The translations under genes and the position numbers were made by a program. Below, piece after piece: positions 1-7,066 of a stretch of DNA of 26,711 nucleotides (positions are counted from its first letter, which is position 1; each line of letters begins with the position of its first letter). The DNA comes from Solirubrobacterales bacterium. Lineage in GTDB: Bacteria > Actinomycetota > Thermoleophilia > Solirubrobacterales > Solirubrobacteraceae. The notes under the pieces were generated by a model. The model worked only from the letters and a program-made list of their open reading frames with translations. It was not told the origin of the DNA and made no database searches. The stretch lies in assembly GCA_027314825.1 (NCBI GenBank), contig DAHVAB010000002.1:1-26711 (forward strand). Reading direction: 5' to 3'.

Positions 1-99
1 AGCCAGGCCACAATTCGTGACGCGCTCGAGGAACTGCGCGCCGAGGAACAACTAACAGTCGGCCGCGGTCGAAGCGCAATGTGGGAACGCACCAATTAA
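1..99 (+). CDS. GntR-type winged-helix regulator, C-terminal end only
   Basis: Frame 1 is open from the window edge to the TAA at 97-99. It gives 32 residues beginning SQATIRDALEELRAEE and ending in RGRSAMWERTN. This matches the recognition helix and wing of GntR-family winged-helix DNA-binding domains (S-x-x-T-[IV]-R-[ED]-A-L-x-x-L-x-x-[ED] followed by a G-R-G wing). The protein stops straight after the wing with no effector domain. It is therefore either a GntR variant with its DNA-binding domain at the C terminus or a truncated copy; the upstream sequence is not visible. The next gene starts inside its 3' end, so the two are probably co-transcribed. Confidence 0.6.
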   Translation, partial: SQATIRDALEELRAEEQLTVGRGRSAMWERTN

Positions 100-647
100 C
101 GGAGCTCAGAGGATTCGACGATGGCGAGTATGACGCGGCGCTCGACAGCTTCCTGGCCTCACACCCCGTGGCCGAGACCCTCGCTGGCGGCTACCGGGTC
201 CGGCTCCAGCCGGTCCGGATGGTCGGCGCGTGGCCCGAGCTCGGCGAGATGCTCGCCCCAGTGCCAGATCCGGGGCAGCCAGCCGATGCCGCAGATGGCC
301 CCGACTTCGTCATCCCGGACGGTCCAGCTGCCGTGCTCACGCTCGGCCGGCTGCGCCTTCGCCGCGCGCCATCGTTCCTGCGCGCGAGCGCCAGCGCCGA
401 GGACGCCGCACTGCGCAGCCCAAGCCTTCTCCTCGCCACGGGCCTCGCCCATCCACCACGGAGGCTCGTCGCGACCTTCTCCCTCTGGAGCGACATCGCC
501 TCCATGCGAACCTACGTCGAGCAGCCCGGCGCCGCACATCGAGACGCAACCACGCAGCACGCCGCGCATCCGTTCCACAGCCAGTCAGCATTCATCCGCT
601 TCCGCCCCTACGACGAAACCGGCCCCTGGCACCCGCCAGGCACCTGA
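81..647 (+). CDS. CrtA-like (spheroidene monooxygenase family) protein
   Basis: 188 residues from a GTG start that overlaps the upstream regulator by 19 bp. The C-terminal half (about residues 97-185) resembles the spheroidene monooxygenase (CrtA)-like fold. It has an FLRAS segment, then LLLATGLAHPP, then the family-type ATFSLW...M..Y....AH.DA pattern, and FIRFRPYDETGPWHP near the end. CrtA itself is a heme-dependent ketolase of carotenoids. Small actinobacterial relatives with this signature are mostly uncharacterised, so substrate and even enzymatic activity are unknown here. No carotenoid genes are visible nearby. The start is not certain because no Shine-Dalgarno is obvious; translation may be coupled to the gene before it. 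Family-level confidence is moderate. Confidence 0.6.
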   Translation: MGTHQLTELRGFDDGEYDAALDSFLASHPVAETLAGGYRVRLQPVRMVGAWPELGEMLAPVPDPGQPADAADGPDFVIPDGPAAVLTLGRLRLRRAPSFLRASASAEDAALRSPSLLLATGLAHPPRRLVATFSLWSDIASMRTYVEQPGAAHRDATTQHAAHPFHSQSAFIRFRPYDETGPWHPPGT

Positions 648-710
648 CCCCACACCAGCTCCCACACCGCGATCGCCGGGACGGGCGACACGCCCCCGGC
701 TTCGGCTCGC

Positions 711-809
711 TATTCGTCCGAGGCGAAGCGCCTCGGGGTGACCCGCCAGTCGATCATCAAGCTGTGGATCGCCGAGCGCTTGGAGCAGCGCGATCTGGCC
801 GTGAGGTGA
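711..809 (+). pseudogene. C-terminal remnant of a CopG/BrnA-like antitoxin
   Basis: The frame ending at the TGA at 807-809 encodes 32 residues, including AKRLGVTRQSIIKLWIAERL. This is the conserved C-terminal ribbon-helix-helix segment seen in many small antitoxins that pair with BrnT/RelE-type toxins. The frame upstream is open back to 648 but has no ATG, GTG or TTG before the internal GTG of the motif, and the residues before the motif look like non-coding GC-rich sequence. I read it as a 5'-truncated antitoxin. No cognate toxin is visible on either side. It differs in sequence from the intact antitoxin at 1492. Confidence 0.5.
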
Positions 810-1053
810 GCCGTCGCGGCGCCGGGGGGTGGGGTAGGGAGATGCCGAAGAGGATCGAGGTGATCGCTGCGGCCGCTTCGATAAGCAGTGCGCGCACGGC
901 GATGACCGGCGCTTCGCTTGCCAGCATCAGCGTGAAGAGGCCGATCCGCCCGGGGGAGATGCCCCCGATCAGCCGTTGCGATCTGGTCGCGATCGGCGGC
1001 TCGGTGCGGACCGATACCGGCACCGGCAGCGTGGTTGCGTGAGGGACCCCCAT
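757..1053 (-). CDS. Small hypothetical protein with hydrophobic helix
   Basis: A 98-residue ORF read on the minus strand from ATG at 1053. Its best support is a near-perfect Shine-Dalgarno, GGAGGTGA, ending four bases before the ATG. The middle (about residues 34-70) is hydrophobic and could form one or two membrane helices (GRIGLFTLMLASEAPVIAV, then a segment around LLIEAAAAITSILFG). The last 25 residues are Pro/Arg-rich and run antisense through the antitoxin remnant, so the natural 3' end may have been lost. I do not recognise a family. It could equally be a spurious ORF in GC-rich DNA. Confidence 0.3.
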   Translation of the reverse strand: MGVPHATTLPVPVSVRTEPPIATRSQRLIGGISPGRIGLFTLMLASEAPVIAVRALLIEAAAAITSILFGISLPHPPAPRRLTSRPDRAAPSARRSTA

Positions 1054-1479
1054 CGCTTCACCTCCATGTGCGGACCCCTGGGAGCGGGGGTGCTCACCTC
1101 CCCTGGCGGGACCCCCTGAGATAGGTCCAGGCCGAGCGGGATCTGACTTGAGGGCGATCGGGTGTAAGAAGAAGTCGATGCCGCGATCGGGATTATCGTT
1201 GCCGCTCGTGCTGCGCCGCCGGCTGGACAGGCGGGCGCTGCGCGCCGCAGCCGGGGCGATGCGCGCAGCCCGCCGCGCCCGCCGGCAGATCGCGTCCGGT
1301 GGCTTGGACGCCCTTGATCTGCCGCCTGCGCCGCGTCTCGGTGTGCGCGGCGCGCGCGGGGTGGACGCCGTCCTCGCCCGCGGCCGGCTCGGGTTCGCCC
1401 TGCCGGGCGTGCCTCCGGGGGGCGTCGTGGGGGGCATCTTCGGCCTTGAGTGGCCTCACGCGCTCGCACACCGTGACGG
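1054..1479. other. Non-coding stretch, no recognisable gene
   Basis: Several frames are open here on both strands. All give Arg/Ala/Pro-rich translations without a domain or a plausible start signal, so I treat them as shadows. No repeat or RNA gene was recognised. The 3' end holds the upstream region of the toxin-antitoxin operon. Confidence 0.5.
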
Positions 1480-1485
1480 TATGCT
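1480..1485 (+). promoter_or_regulatory. -10-like TATGCT for toxin-antitoxin operon
   Basis: TATGCT lies six bases before the ATG at 1492, and there is no Shine-Dalgarno between them. The spacing suggests transcription starts at or next to the ATG, giving a leaderless mRNA. No clear -35 is seen. Confidence 0.4.
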
Positions 1486-1491
1486 CATCGC

Positions 1492-1737
1492 ATGTCACAG
1501 ATCGCGGTGCGTCTTACCGAGGGGGAGCTGCGGCGGCTCGACTCGCTGGTGCAGGAGGGCCGGTTCTCCACCCGGGCGGAGGCGGTACGGGCTGGAATCA
1601 GAGCGCTCACCGCGACGGCGAGGCAGGAGCGGATCGCCGCCGCATACGCCGCCGCCTACGGACGCGCTCCGCTGAGCGGCGAGGAGATCGAGATGCTCGA
1701 CGCAGCGGCCGCGCTCGCCGGTGAGCTTGAGGCGTGA
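1492..1737 (+). CDS. Ribbon-helix-helix antitoxin
   Basis: 81 residues. The N terminus (MSQIAVRLTEGELRRLDSL, then a Gly-Arg-Phe turn and TRAEAVRAGIRAL) is a ribbon-helix-helix domain of the ParD/CopG/MazE-like type. The beta strand is at residues 3-8 and the two helices at about 10-19 and 27-38. The Ala/Glu-rich C-terminal part (residues 45-81) would wrap and neutralise the toxin. It overlaps the following MazF gene by four bases (GTGA), which is typical of a translationally coupled toxin-antitoxin pair. Such antitoxins bind and repress their own promoter as dimers, so autoregulation at the TATGCT promoter is expected but not shown. Confidence 0.85.
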   Translation: MSQIAVRLTEGELRRLDSLVQEGRFSTRAEAVRAGIRALTATARQERIAAAYAAAYGRAPLSGEEIEMLDAAAALAGELEA

Positions 1738-2072
1738 TCGCAAGGGGGGAGGTCTGGGACGCCGACCTCGGTCTGGTGGTGCGCCCGGTGGTGGTCGTCT
1801 CGCGAGCGGTGGCGATTCCCGTGCTCGCCAGGATCGTCTGCGTGGCGATCACGAAAACGGCGCGGGGTCACCCCGCGGAGGTGGAGCTCACAGCTGAGCA
1901 CGGCGTCGAGGAGGGCAGCGCCGCCAACTGCGACTGGGTGATCACCGTGGCCAAGGATCGCCTCCGCCGCCACCGTGGGATCCTCGACCCGGTTACTCTG
2001 CGCCGCCTGAACGCGGCGCTCGTCCTCGCCCTCGGGCTAGACGAAGAAGCGCCCTCTCCGCCGAGCGCTTGA
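1734..2072 (+). CDS. mazF: MazF/PemK-family endoribonuclease toxin
   Basis: 112 residues from a GTG that overlaps the antitoxin stop by four bases. It shows the PemK/MazF pattern in order: RGEVWDADLG near the N terminus, RPVVVVSR at about 17-24, the central VAITKTA strand with the conserved Thr region, a PAEVEL strand, and NCDWVITVAKDRL matching the family's N-x-D-x-[IV]-x-T-[IV] core. Length matches the family (about 110). MazF toxins cleave mRNA at short single-stranded motifs when the antitoxin is degraded; the target sequence here is unknown. The gene looks intact, with the catalytic-type Arg and Thr positions present. Confidence 0.87.
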   Translation: MIARGEVWDADLGLVVRPVVVVSRAVAIPVLARIVCVAITKTARGHPAEVELTAEHGVEEGSAANCDWVITVAKDRLRRHRGILDPVTLRRLNAALVLALGLDEEAPSPPSA

Positions 2073-2351
2073 GCGCGAACCCATGCGCAAGTCGCTGCGC
2101 CGCGTGTCGTAGCTCACGCGAGAGGAGCACGTGTCAGCGGGGGGGGGCTTGATCGAGGCGCCGACCTTCTCCTGAGGCCGGTGCAGACAGTCACCACAGC
2201 GAGCTCAACCGACGGATCACGCCCGGCTCATGGCGCAAGCGGAAGACACGATGGCGGATGCTCGTCGCAGGGGCGTCCACATGACTCCTCGGGCTCGCAG
2301 CCCGTACCGCTGTGACGTCCTGCCCGCGGTGTCGGCGTCGCGCCGGCTCGT

Positions 2352-2357
2352 TAGGAT
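2352..2357 (+). promoter_or_regulatory. -10-like TAGGAT before the sigma factor gene
   Basis: TAGGAT lies eight bases before ATG 2366, which again suggests a leaderless or near-leaderless transcript. The AGGATCGG stretch could instead act as a weak Shine-Dalgarno. The 279 bases between the toxin stop and this site hold no gene I can support. Confidence 0.35.
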
Positions 2358-2365
2358 CGGCGCAC

Positions 2366-3358
2366 ATGGATGCAGGCTCGTCTCTCGAGCGCTCTGGCTT
2401 CGGCGATCTTGAGCTCCACCGCCGGGAGCTGACCGGGTACTGCTATCGCATGCTCGCCTCCCCGTTCGACGCGGAGGAAGCCGTGCAGGAGACGCTGCTG
2501 CGCGCGTGGCGCGGGCTTGAGCGCTTCGACGAGACGGGCGGCGGCGTGCGGCCGTGGCTGTACAGGATCGCGACCAACGTGTGCATCGACATGCTGAAGG
2601 GGCGCCGGCGACGGGCGCTGCCGCTCGAGCTTCGGCCGCGGGGGACGGGCGAGTCCGAGATGGGACAGCCGCTGCCGGAGTCGACGTGGGTGGCACCGAT
2701 GCAGGACGAGCTGCTGATGGCCGACGACGGCGACCCTGCGACGGTCGCGATCGCACGGGAGACGATCAGGCTCGCGTTCGTCGCGGCCCTCCAGCACCTT
2801 CCCCCGCGCCAGCGCGCGGTGCTCATCCTGCGCGACGTGCTCAGCTTCAGGGCGAGCGAGGTGGCGCACCTGCTCCAGAGCAGTGAGGACGCTGTCAACG
2901 GCGCGCTCAAGCGCGCCAGGGCGGCGATCGCCTCCGCCGGGATCGAGCCTTCTGAGCCTGAGAGCGCAGACGTGGAGCAGGAGCTGCTCCACCGCTACGT
3001 CGATGCGTTCGAGCGCTACGACGTCGACGCGCTGGTGACGCTGCTGCATGAGGATGCGCTGGTGACGATGCCGCCCTTCGAGCTGTGGCTGAAGGGATCG
3101 GCAGACATCAGGGCGTTCCTTGCCGCGATGGAGCAGGAAGGTGGCGCGGACCGGGTGCTCAGCATCCGCTGCAACGGCTCACCTGCCGTCGCGGTCTACC
3201 GCCCGGACGCCGCAGGCGAGCTTGCGCCCTACGCGATCATGGTGCTCGATCTCGAAGGCGAGCGGATCGCAGCGATCCACGCCTTCCTCGACACGGCGCT
3301 GTTCTCGACGCTGCGGCTCGGCGGCCGCGACCAGTTTTCGCCGCCGGCGCAGTTGTAG
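2366..3358 (+). CDS. ECF sigma-70 factor with SnoaL-like C-terminal domain (SigG/TIGR02960 type)
   Basis: 330 residues. Region 2 spans about 14-82 and includes the family-typical HRRELTGYCYRML, DAEEAVQETLLRAWR and RPWLYRIATNVCIDMLKGR. Region 4 spans about 132-188 (LPPRQRAVLILRDVL, then FRASEVAHLL and a DAVNGALKRAR helix). A SnoaL-like domain follows at about 205-312 (YVDAFERYDVDALVTLLHED...ALVTMPPFELW). This architecture and the long inter-region linker fit the SigG-like ECF group that has no separate anti-sigma factor; the SnoaL-like domain is thought to tune activity. ATG 2366 starts just before the first conserved block; a longer in-frame ORF from 2312 adds only non-conserved Arg/Ser residues. 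It is followed 60 bp later by an SRPBCC protein, probably in the same transcript. Confidence 0.88.
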   Translation: MDAGSSLERSGFGDLELHRRELTGYCYRMLASPFDAEEAVQETLLRAWRGLERFDETGGGVRPWLYRIATNVCIDMLKGRRRRALPLELRPRGTGESEMGQPLPESTWVAPMQDELLMADDGDPATVAIARETIRLAFVAALQHLPPRQRAVLILRDVLSFRASEVAHLLQSSEDAVNGALKRARAAIASAGIEPSEPESADVEQELLHRYVDAFERYDVDALVTLLHEDALVTMPPFELWLKGSADIRAFLAAMEQEGGADRVLSIRCNGSPAVAVYRPDAAGELAPYAIMVLDLEGERIAAIHAFLDTALFSTLRLGGRDQFSPPAQL

Positions 3359-3418
3359 TGGTGAGGGCGGCGCACCGCACCGCTCAATCCCCAGGCAGAC
3401 CACCAGGAGGTGGCAGCG

Positions 3419-3862
3419 ATGCAGAGCTTCAGCACGTCATTCACCGTCGATGAGACGCCGCAGCACGCCTACGAGGCGATCACGAACGTCCGCGGGTGGT
3501 GGTCTGGTGACATTGAGGGAGCGACCGATGAGCTCGGCGGCGAGTTCACCTACCGCCATCAGGACATCCACTACTCGAAGCAGAAGGTCACCGAGCTCTC
3601 CCCCGGCCGGCGTATAGCGTGGCAGGTGCTCGACGCCCACATCAGCTTCACGGAGGATCCCAGAGAGTGGGTCGGCAGCGAGATCGTCTTCGACATCGCG
3701 CAGGAGCGCGATCGAACGATCGTGCGCTTCAGCCACGTCGGACTCACCCCTGAGATCGAGTGCTATGAGAAGTGCTCCTCCGCCTGGGGCTACTACGTGA
3801 ACACGAGCCTCAGGCAGCTGATCGAGGGCGGCGAGGAAGCGCTGAATCCAACCGAGGGCTGA
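3419..3862 (+). CDS. AHSA1/SRPBCC-family protein
   Basis: 147 residues from ATG 3419, with a strong AGGAGG eight bases upstream; an in-frame GTG at 3410 falls inside that Shine-Dalgarno and is not preferred. The sequence has the START/Bet v1-like pattern of AHSA1-type proteins: MQSFSTSFTVDETPQHAYEA at the start, a WW pair (GWWSGDIEG), GGEFTYRHQD, then GRRIAWQVLD, a TIVRFSHVGL strand and a final helix with SAWGYYVNTSLRQLIE. Such proteins bind hydrophobic ligands in a helix-grip cavity; the ligand is unknown. Its position behind an ECF sigma gene suggests co-expression with, or control by, that sigma factor. Confidence 0.85.
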   Translation: MQSFSTSFTVDETPQHAYEAITNVRGWWSGDIEGATDELGGEFTYRHQDIHYSKQKVTELSPGRRIAWQVLDAHISFTEDPREWVGSEIVFDIAQERDRTIVRFSHVGLTPEIECYEKCSSAWGYYVNTSLRQLIEGGEEALNPTEG

Positions 3863-3883
3863 GCGCGTCCCGCCGGGGCGCGC
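3863..3883 (+). terminator. Hairpin after the sigma/SRPBCC operon
   Basis: Immediately after the TGA at 3860-3862, bases 3863-3871 (GCGCGTCCC) pair with 3875-3883 (GGGGCGCGC) across a 3-base loop. This gives a 9-bp stem with one G-T wobble. There is no U-tract, which is common for high-GC actinobacterial terminators. Confidence 0.5.
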
Positions 3884-3958
3884 AATCGGCTGCCTGCTCG
3901 CCGGCACGCCTCCTTGTCCGGCTCGTCCGGCGCACCGGGCGCACATAGTCCGGTGGAT

Positions 3959-3968
3959 AGCATATGCT
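3959..3968 (+). promoter_or_regulatory. Palindrome AGCATATGCT overlapping -10 of PadR operon
   Basis: A perfect 10-bp palindrome whose right half contains TATGCT (3963-3968), placed six bases before ATG 3975 with no Shine-Dalgarno. It can be read as a -10 for a leaderless transcript and as an operator half-site pair where the PadR product could block its own promoter. The operator role is inference. Confidence 0.45.
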
Positions 3969-3974
3969 GGTGGC

Positions 3975-4307
3975 ATGACTAAGCGTGCGATGCAGGAGGT
4001 GACCTTCCTGGTCCTCACCGCGCTGGCCGCCGGTCCCCAGCATGGCTACGCGATCCTCTCCGACGTCGCGACGATCTCCGACGGGCGAGTGCGGCCGCGG
4101 GCGGGGACGCTCTACTCGGCGCTGGACCGCCTCCGGATCGACGGCCTGGTCGAGGTTGAACGGGAGGAGGTCGTCGGCGGACGCCTGCGCCGCTACTACC
4201 GACTGACCGCGGAGGGCGCCACGGTGCTGGCGGCCGAGGCCGAGCGCGCACGATCGCGCGCGGCGACGGCGATCGCCCGGCTGGGCCTGGCGGGAGGCAC
4301 TGCCTGA
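3975..4307 (+). CDS. PadR-family transcriptional regulator
   Basis: 110 residues with the PadR winged-helix signature: FLVLTALAAGPQHGYAI, then RPRAGTLYSALDRL (recognition helix) and GLVEVEREEVVGGRLRRYY-RLTAEG (wing). The short Ala/Arg-rich C terminus (about residues 85-110) matches PadR subfamily 2, with a single dimerisation helix. PadR proteins repress neighbouring transporter or stress genes until a ligand or signal releases them. Here it leads an operon ending in an ABC transporter, joined to the next gene by TGATG. It probably represses this operon through the AGCATATGCT palindrome directly upstream. Confidence 0.9.
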   Translation: MTKRAMQEVTFLVLTALAAGPQHGYAILSDVATISDGRVRPRAGTLYSALDRLRIDGLVEVEREEVVGGRLRRYYRLTAEGATVLAAEAERARSRAATAIARLGLAGGTA

Positions 4308-5002
4308 TGGGCGAGTCCGAGGCGTTGGAGCGGGCCTACCGGCGGTGGCTGCGCTGCTATCCACGCTGGTTCCGGCTGGAGCACGGGGAGGAGATGCTCG
4401 GGGTTCTGCTCGCCGGCAGTCCGCCGGAGTCCTGCGCTCTCGGCCCGATGGACCGCCTCGATCTGGCCCTCGGTGGGCTGGGCGTCCGGCTGCGTCCGCG
4501 GGTCCCGCGCTCCGATCGCGCCGCGCGCCTGGCGATCCGGCTGATGCTGCTCGGCGCCGTCGTCGAGGCGGCTCTCGCGATCCTGATCTGGGCCACTGCG
4601 GGCGAGATCAGGAACAACATCGCCGCCCGAGATCCCCATTACAGCACCGGGCAGTGGCACGGCGAGATGACGGGCAGGCTGGAGCCGCTCGCGATCGGCG
4701 CGGCCGTGTTCGTCGCGGTCTGGTTGTGGATGGCATGGGCGAACGGCCGCGGCCGACTTTGGGCCAAGCTGGCGTTCGGGCTGGTGCTCATCTCGACGAC
4801 CCTCAGCCTGCTGCAGGGTCTCAGCCAGGGGTCCGCGACCTACGCCCCCCAGGATCTCCTTGCCGGGCTCGTGCTCTGGGGCGTCGAGCTCGGCGCGGTC
4901 ATAGCCCTCGCCTGCAGTGAGATCCGTCGCATCTCAGCCGCCCGAGCGGCGGCGGCCAGGACGGGATCTCCGTCAACGGTGCACACGGAGGACGCTGCCT
5001 GA
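4307..5002 (+). CDS. PadR-associated membrane protein
   Basis: 231 residues whose ATG shares one base with the PadR stop. The N-terminal cytosolic part (YRRWLRCYPRWFRLEHGEEM..VLL, then DRLDLALGGLGVRLRPR) is a conserved module I associate with actinobacterial genes next to PadR and ABC-2 transporters. About four hydrophobic segments follow: roughly residues 74-96 (LAIRLMLLGAVVEAALAIL), 126-146 (LEPLAIGAAVFVAVWLWMAW), 152-172 (LWAKLAFGLVLISTTLSLL) and 185-205 (LLAGLVLWGVELGAVIALA). The module probably links the regulator to the membrane or transporter, but the biochemical role is unknown. Confidence 0.75.
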   Translation: MGESEALERAYRRWLRCYPRWFRLEHGEEMLGVLLAGSPPESCALGPMDRLDLALGGLGVRLRPRVPRSDRAARLAIRLMLLGAVVEAALAILIWATAGEIRNNIAARDPHYSTGQWHGEMTGRLEPLAIGAAVFVAVWLWMAWANGRGRLWAKLAFGLVLISTTLSLLQGLSQGSATYAPQDLLAGLVLWGVELGAVIALACSEIRRISAARAAAARTGSPSTVHTEDAA

Positions 5003-5307
5003 TGGCGACCGTCACGGTGTCCCGCCCGGACGTGAGCCTCGCAGAGGTCGCCGACACGCTGCGACTCAGCCTTGGCGGGCGCTATCAGGTCCGCACCGAG
5101 AGCAGGATGGGGGGCGACGAGCGGCTCACGGTCGCACGCGGCCCTGCGCGCGTGTTGCGAGCCACGGTGACGATCTCCCGCCAAGGCGAGCAGACGGCGC
5201 TGCATGTCCACTCCGGCGGGCTCACCTTGCCGCTCCAGCTCCTCCACCGGACGTGGATCGTCCCCGAGGTGCTCGGCGCCCTTCGGTCCGCCCCGGCTCT
5301 TCGTTGA
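5002..5307 (+). CDS. Small conserved operon protein, function unknown
   Basis: 101 residues, with the start overlapping the previous stop by one base (TGATG), so clearly part of the operon. It has no membrane segment or Cys. Predicted alpha/beta content includes VSLAEVADTLRLSLGGRY near residues 10-27, a TVTISRQGEQTALHVHSGGL strand pair, and a C-terminal segment with LTLPLQLLHRTWIVPEVL. It resembles small soluble proteins found beside ABC-2 exporters in GC-rich actinobacteria. I cannot assign a function. Confidence 0.65.
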   Translation: MATVTVSRPDVSLAEVADTLRLSLGGRYQVRTESRMGGDERLTVARGPARVLRATVTISRQGEQTALHVHSGGLTLPLQLLHRTWIVPEVLGALRSAPALR

Positions 5308-5319
5308 GGTAGAGCGGCG

Positions 5320-6282
5320 ATGCAACCAGTTGGTGAGCCAGGTGCGAGCGCCCTGTCGGCGGTGGGGCTGTGCAAGCGGTTCGGGGAGCGGGTCGCCTTC
5401 GAGGATGTCACCTTCGAGGTGGGCCGCGGCGAGGTGTTCGGCTTCCTCGGTCCAAACGGGGCGGGCAAGACCACCACCGTGCGCACGCTGGCGACCCTCA
5501 TCAAGCCGAGCGCCGGCTCAGCGACCGTCGCCGGCCTCCCGCTCAGAGCCGAGAACGAAGTCGAGATCCGGCGCCGGATCGCAGTGATGCCCGAGTCGCC
5601 CGGCCTTTACCTCCGTCTCAGCGTCGAGGAGAACCTGACCTGCTTCGCCCACCTCTACGAGCTGCCGAAGCCGAAGCCGCGGATCGAGGCGGCACTGCAG
5701 GCCGTGAGGCTTCTCGAACGTCGAGCCGACCCCTGCGGCAGCCTGTCCAAGGGGTTGCGGCAGCGGGTCTGCCTGGCCCGCGCCCTGCTCAGCGATCCCG
5801 AGATCCTGTTCCTCGACGAGCCCACCTCGGGCCTCGACCCGGTGGCCGCCCGGGATGTCCACGAGCTCATCGACGGACTTCGCCGCCAGGGCGTGACGAT
5901 CTTTCTCACCACCCACCGCCTTGACGAGGCCGAGCGACTCTGCGATCGCGTCGCCATCTTGAACACAACCCTGCGCAGCATCGGCCGGCCAGACGAGCTG
6001 CGCGACCAGCTCTTTGCGCGCACCCTCACCGTCCACACCCTCGCGCCCCTCCCGGAGCCGGGTCGCGTATTCGAGGGCCTCGCCTGCGTCGAGAGCTGGC
6101 GTGCGGAGGACTCGACGAGCTACGTGCTCGGGGTGTCCGATGTGACTGTGGCCGCGCCCGCCGCGGTGCGAGCCCTGGTGGCGGCCGGCGCCGACGTGCT
6201 CTCGGTCGGCGAGTCGCGTCACTCCCTCCAGGACGTCTATCTCGAGCTCGTGGATGAAGACGTGGAGGGGCGACGGCGATGA
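5320..6282 (+). CDS. ABC transporter ATP-binding protein (ABC-2 exporter type)
   Basis: 320 residues. Walker A GPNGAGKT is at 44-51, the signature LSKGLRQRV at 142-150, Walker B ILFLDEPTSGLDP at 162-174 and the H-loop His at about 199 (TTHR). The signature reads SKGLRQ rather than SGGQ and the Q-loop region is VMPESPGLY; both are usual in this exporter subfamily (CcmA/DrrA/NatA-like). The C-terminal 100 residues form the accessory domain common in this group. Its stop overlaps the permease start (ATGA), so the two subunits are produced together. The substrate cannot be read from the sequence; related systems export drugs, lipids or Na+. Confidence 0.92.
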   Translation: MQPVGEPGASALSAVGLCKRFGERVAFEDVTFEVGRGEVFGFLGPNGAGKTTTVRTLATLIKPSAGSATVAGLPLRAENEVEIRRRIAVMPESPGLYLRLSVEENLTCFAHLYELPKPKPRIEAALQAVRLLERRADPCGSLSKGLRQRVCLARALLSDPEILFLDEPTSGLDPVAARDVHELIDGLRRQGVTIFLTTHRLDEAERLCDRVAILNTTLRSIGRPDELRDQLFARTLTVHTLAPLPEPGRVFEGLACVESWRAEDSTSYVLGVSDVTVAAPAAVRALVAAGADVLSVGESRHSLQDVYLELVDEDVEGRRR

Positions 6283-6992
6283 GCTTCAGCTGGACCCGCG
6301 TCCGTGCCATGGCCGGCAAGGAGCTCACCGAATACAGGCGCACCGGGTCGATCATCTCGACGATGGCGGTCGTTCCGCTGGTGTTCATCCTCCCCCCGAT
6401 GATCGAGATCTTCACCTCGTCCGCCAGCGCCCTGGCCTCCGGTGATCGCCTCATCTACATGCTCGGCATCCCTGCCATCGTCCCCGCCGTCATCGCCGCT
6501 TACGCGGTCGTCGGTGAACGCCAGCAAGGCACCCTCGAACCGGTGCTCACCACTCCGATTCGCCGGGAGGAGCTGCTGCTCGGGAAGGCGATCGCCGCGC
6601 TCGCACCATCGCTCCTCATGTCCTATCTCGTCTACGGCCTGGCTCTGGCGCTCGTCGAGATCTTCGCAAGTGCCGGTGCGGCCACCGCGGTCCTCAAGGG
6701 CGGCGAGATCATCGCGCAGGTGATCTTCACGCCGCTGGTGGCCGGCTGGGCGATATGGGCCGGCATGGCCATCTCCACCCGGACCCGCGACGCGCGCGTC
6801 GCCCAGCAGCTCGGCACCCTCGTCAGCCTCCCCGTCTTCATCGTCGCGGCCCTCATCGCGTTCGGCGCCATTCACGCCTCGCTCGGCCTGGTGCTCGGTC
6901 TTGGCGGCGCCCTGGCCGTGCTCGACTTCGTGGGCTGGCGCGTCACCTCAGCGCTCTTCGATCGAGAGCGACTCATCACCGCGGGAAAGTGA
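6279..6992 (+). CDS. ABC-2 type transporter permease
   Basis: 237 residues with about six membrane helices. The N-terminal amphipathic stretch RVRAMAGKELTEYRRTGSI is typical of ABC-2 permeases, as is the helix-2/3 region with the conserved VGERQQGTLEPVLTTPIRREELLLGK element. That element matches the E-R-x-x-G-T-L-E-x-L-L-x-x-P motif that contacts the ATPase. Further helices cover about 98-120, 140-165, 175-200 and 200-220. It overlaps the ATPase stop by four bases and is the last gene of the PadR operon. A single permease gene suggests that the exporter works as a homodimer. Confidence 0.9.
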   Translation: MSFSWTRVRAMAGKELTEYRRTGSIISTMAVVPLVFILPPMIEIFTSSASALASGDRLIYMLGIPAIVPAVIAAYAVVGERQQGTLEPVLTTPIRREELLLGKAIAALAPSLLMSYLVYGLALALVEIFASAGAATAVLKGGEIIAQVIFTPLVAGWAIWAGMAISTRTRDARVAQQLGTLVSLPVFIVAALIAFGAIHASLGLVLGLGGALAVLDFVGWRVTSALFDRERLITAGK

Positions 6993-7030
6993 GCACAGAG
7001 GCACAGACCTGCAGGGAGCCATACTGAGCA

Positions 7031-7049
7031 GGCCGTCCACCAAGCGGCC
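7031..7049. terminator. Weak hairpin between convergent genes
   Basis: GGCCG at 7031-7035 can pair with CGGCC at 7045-7049 across a 9-base loop, in the 74-bp gap between the permease and the convergent oxidoreductase. There is no U-tract. It is offered only as the best termination candidate in this gap. Confidence 0.25.
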
Positions 7050-7066
7050 GAAGCGCGCAGGAGAGC

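Noticed and set aside
1054..1437. Upstream extension of the small minus-strand ORF
   Set aside because: Pro/Arg/Ala-rich without a motif, while the internal ATG at 1053 has an excellent ribosome site.
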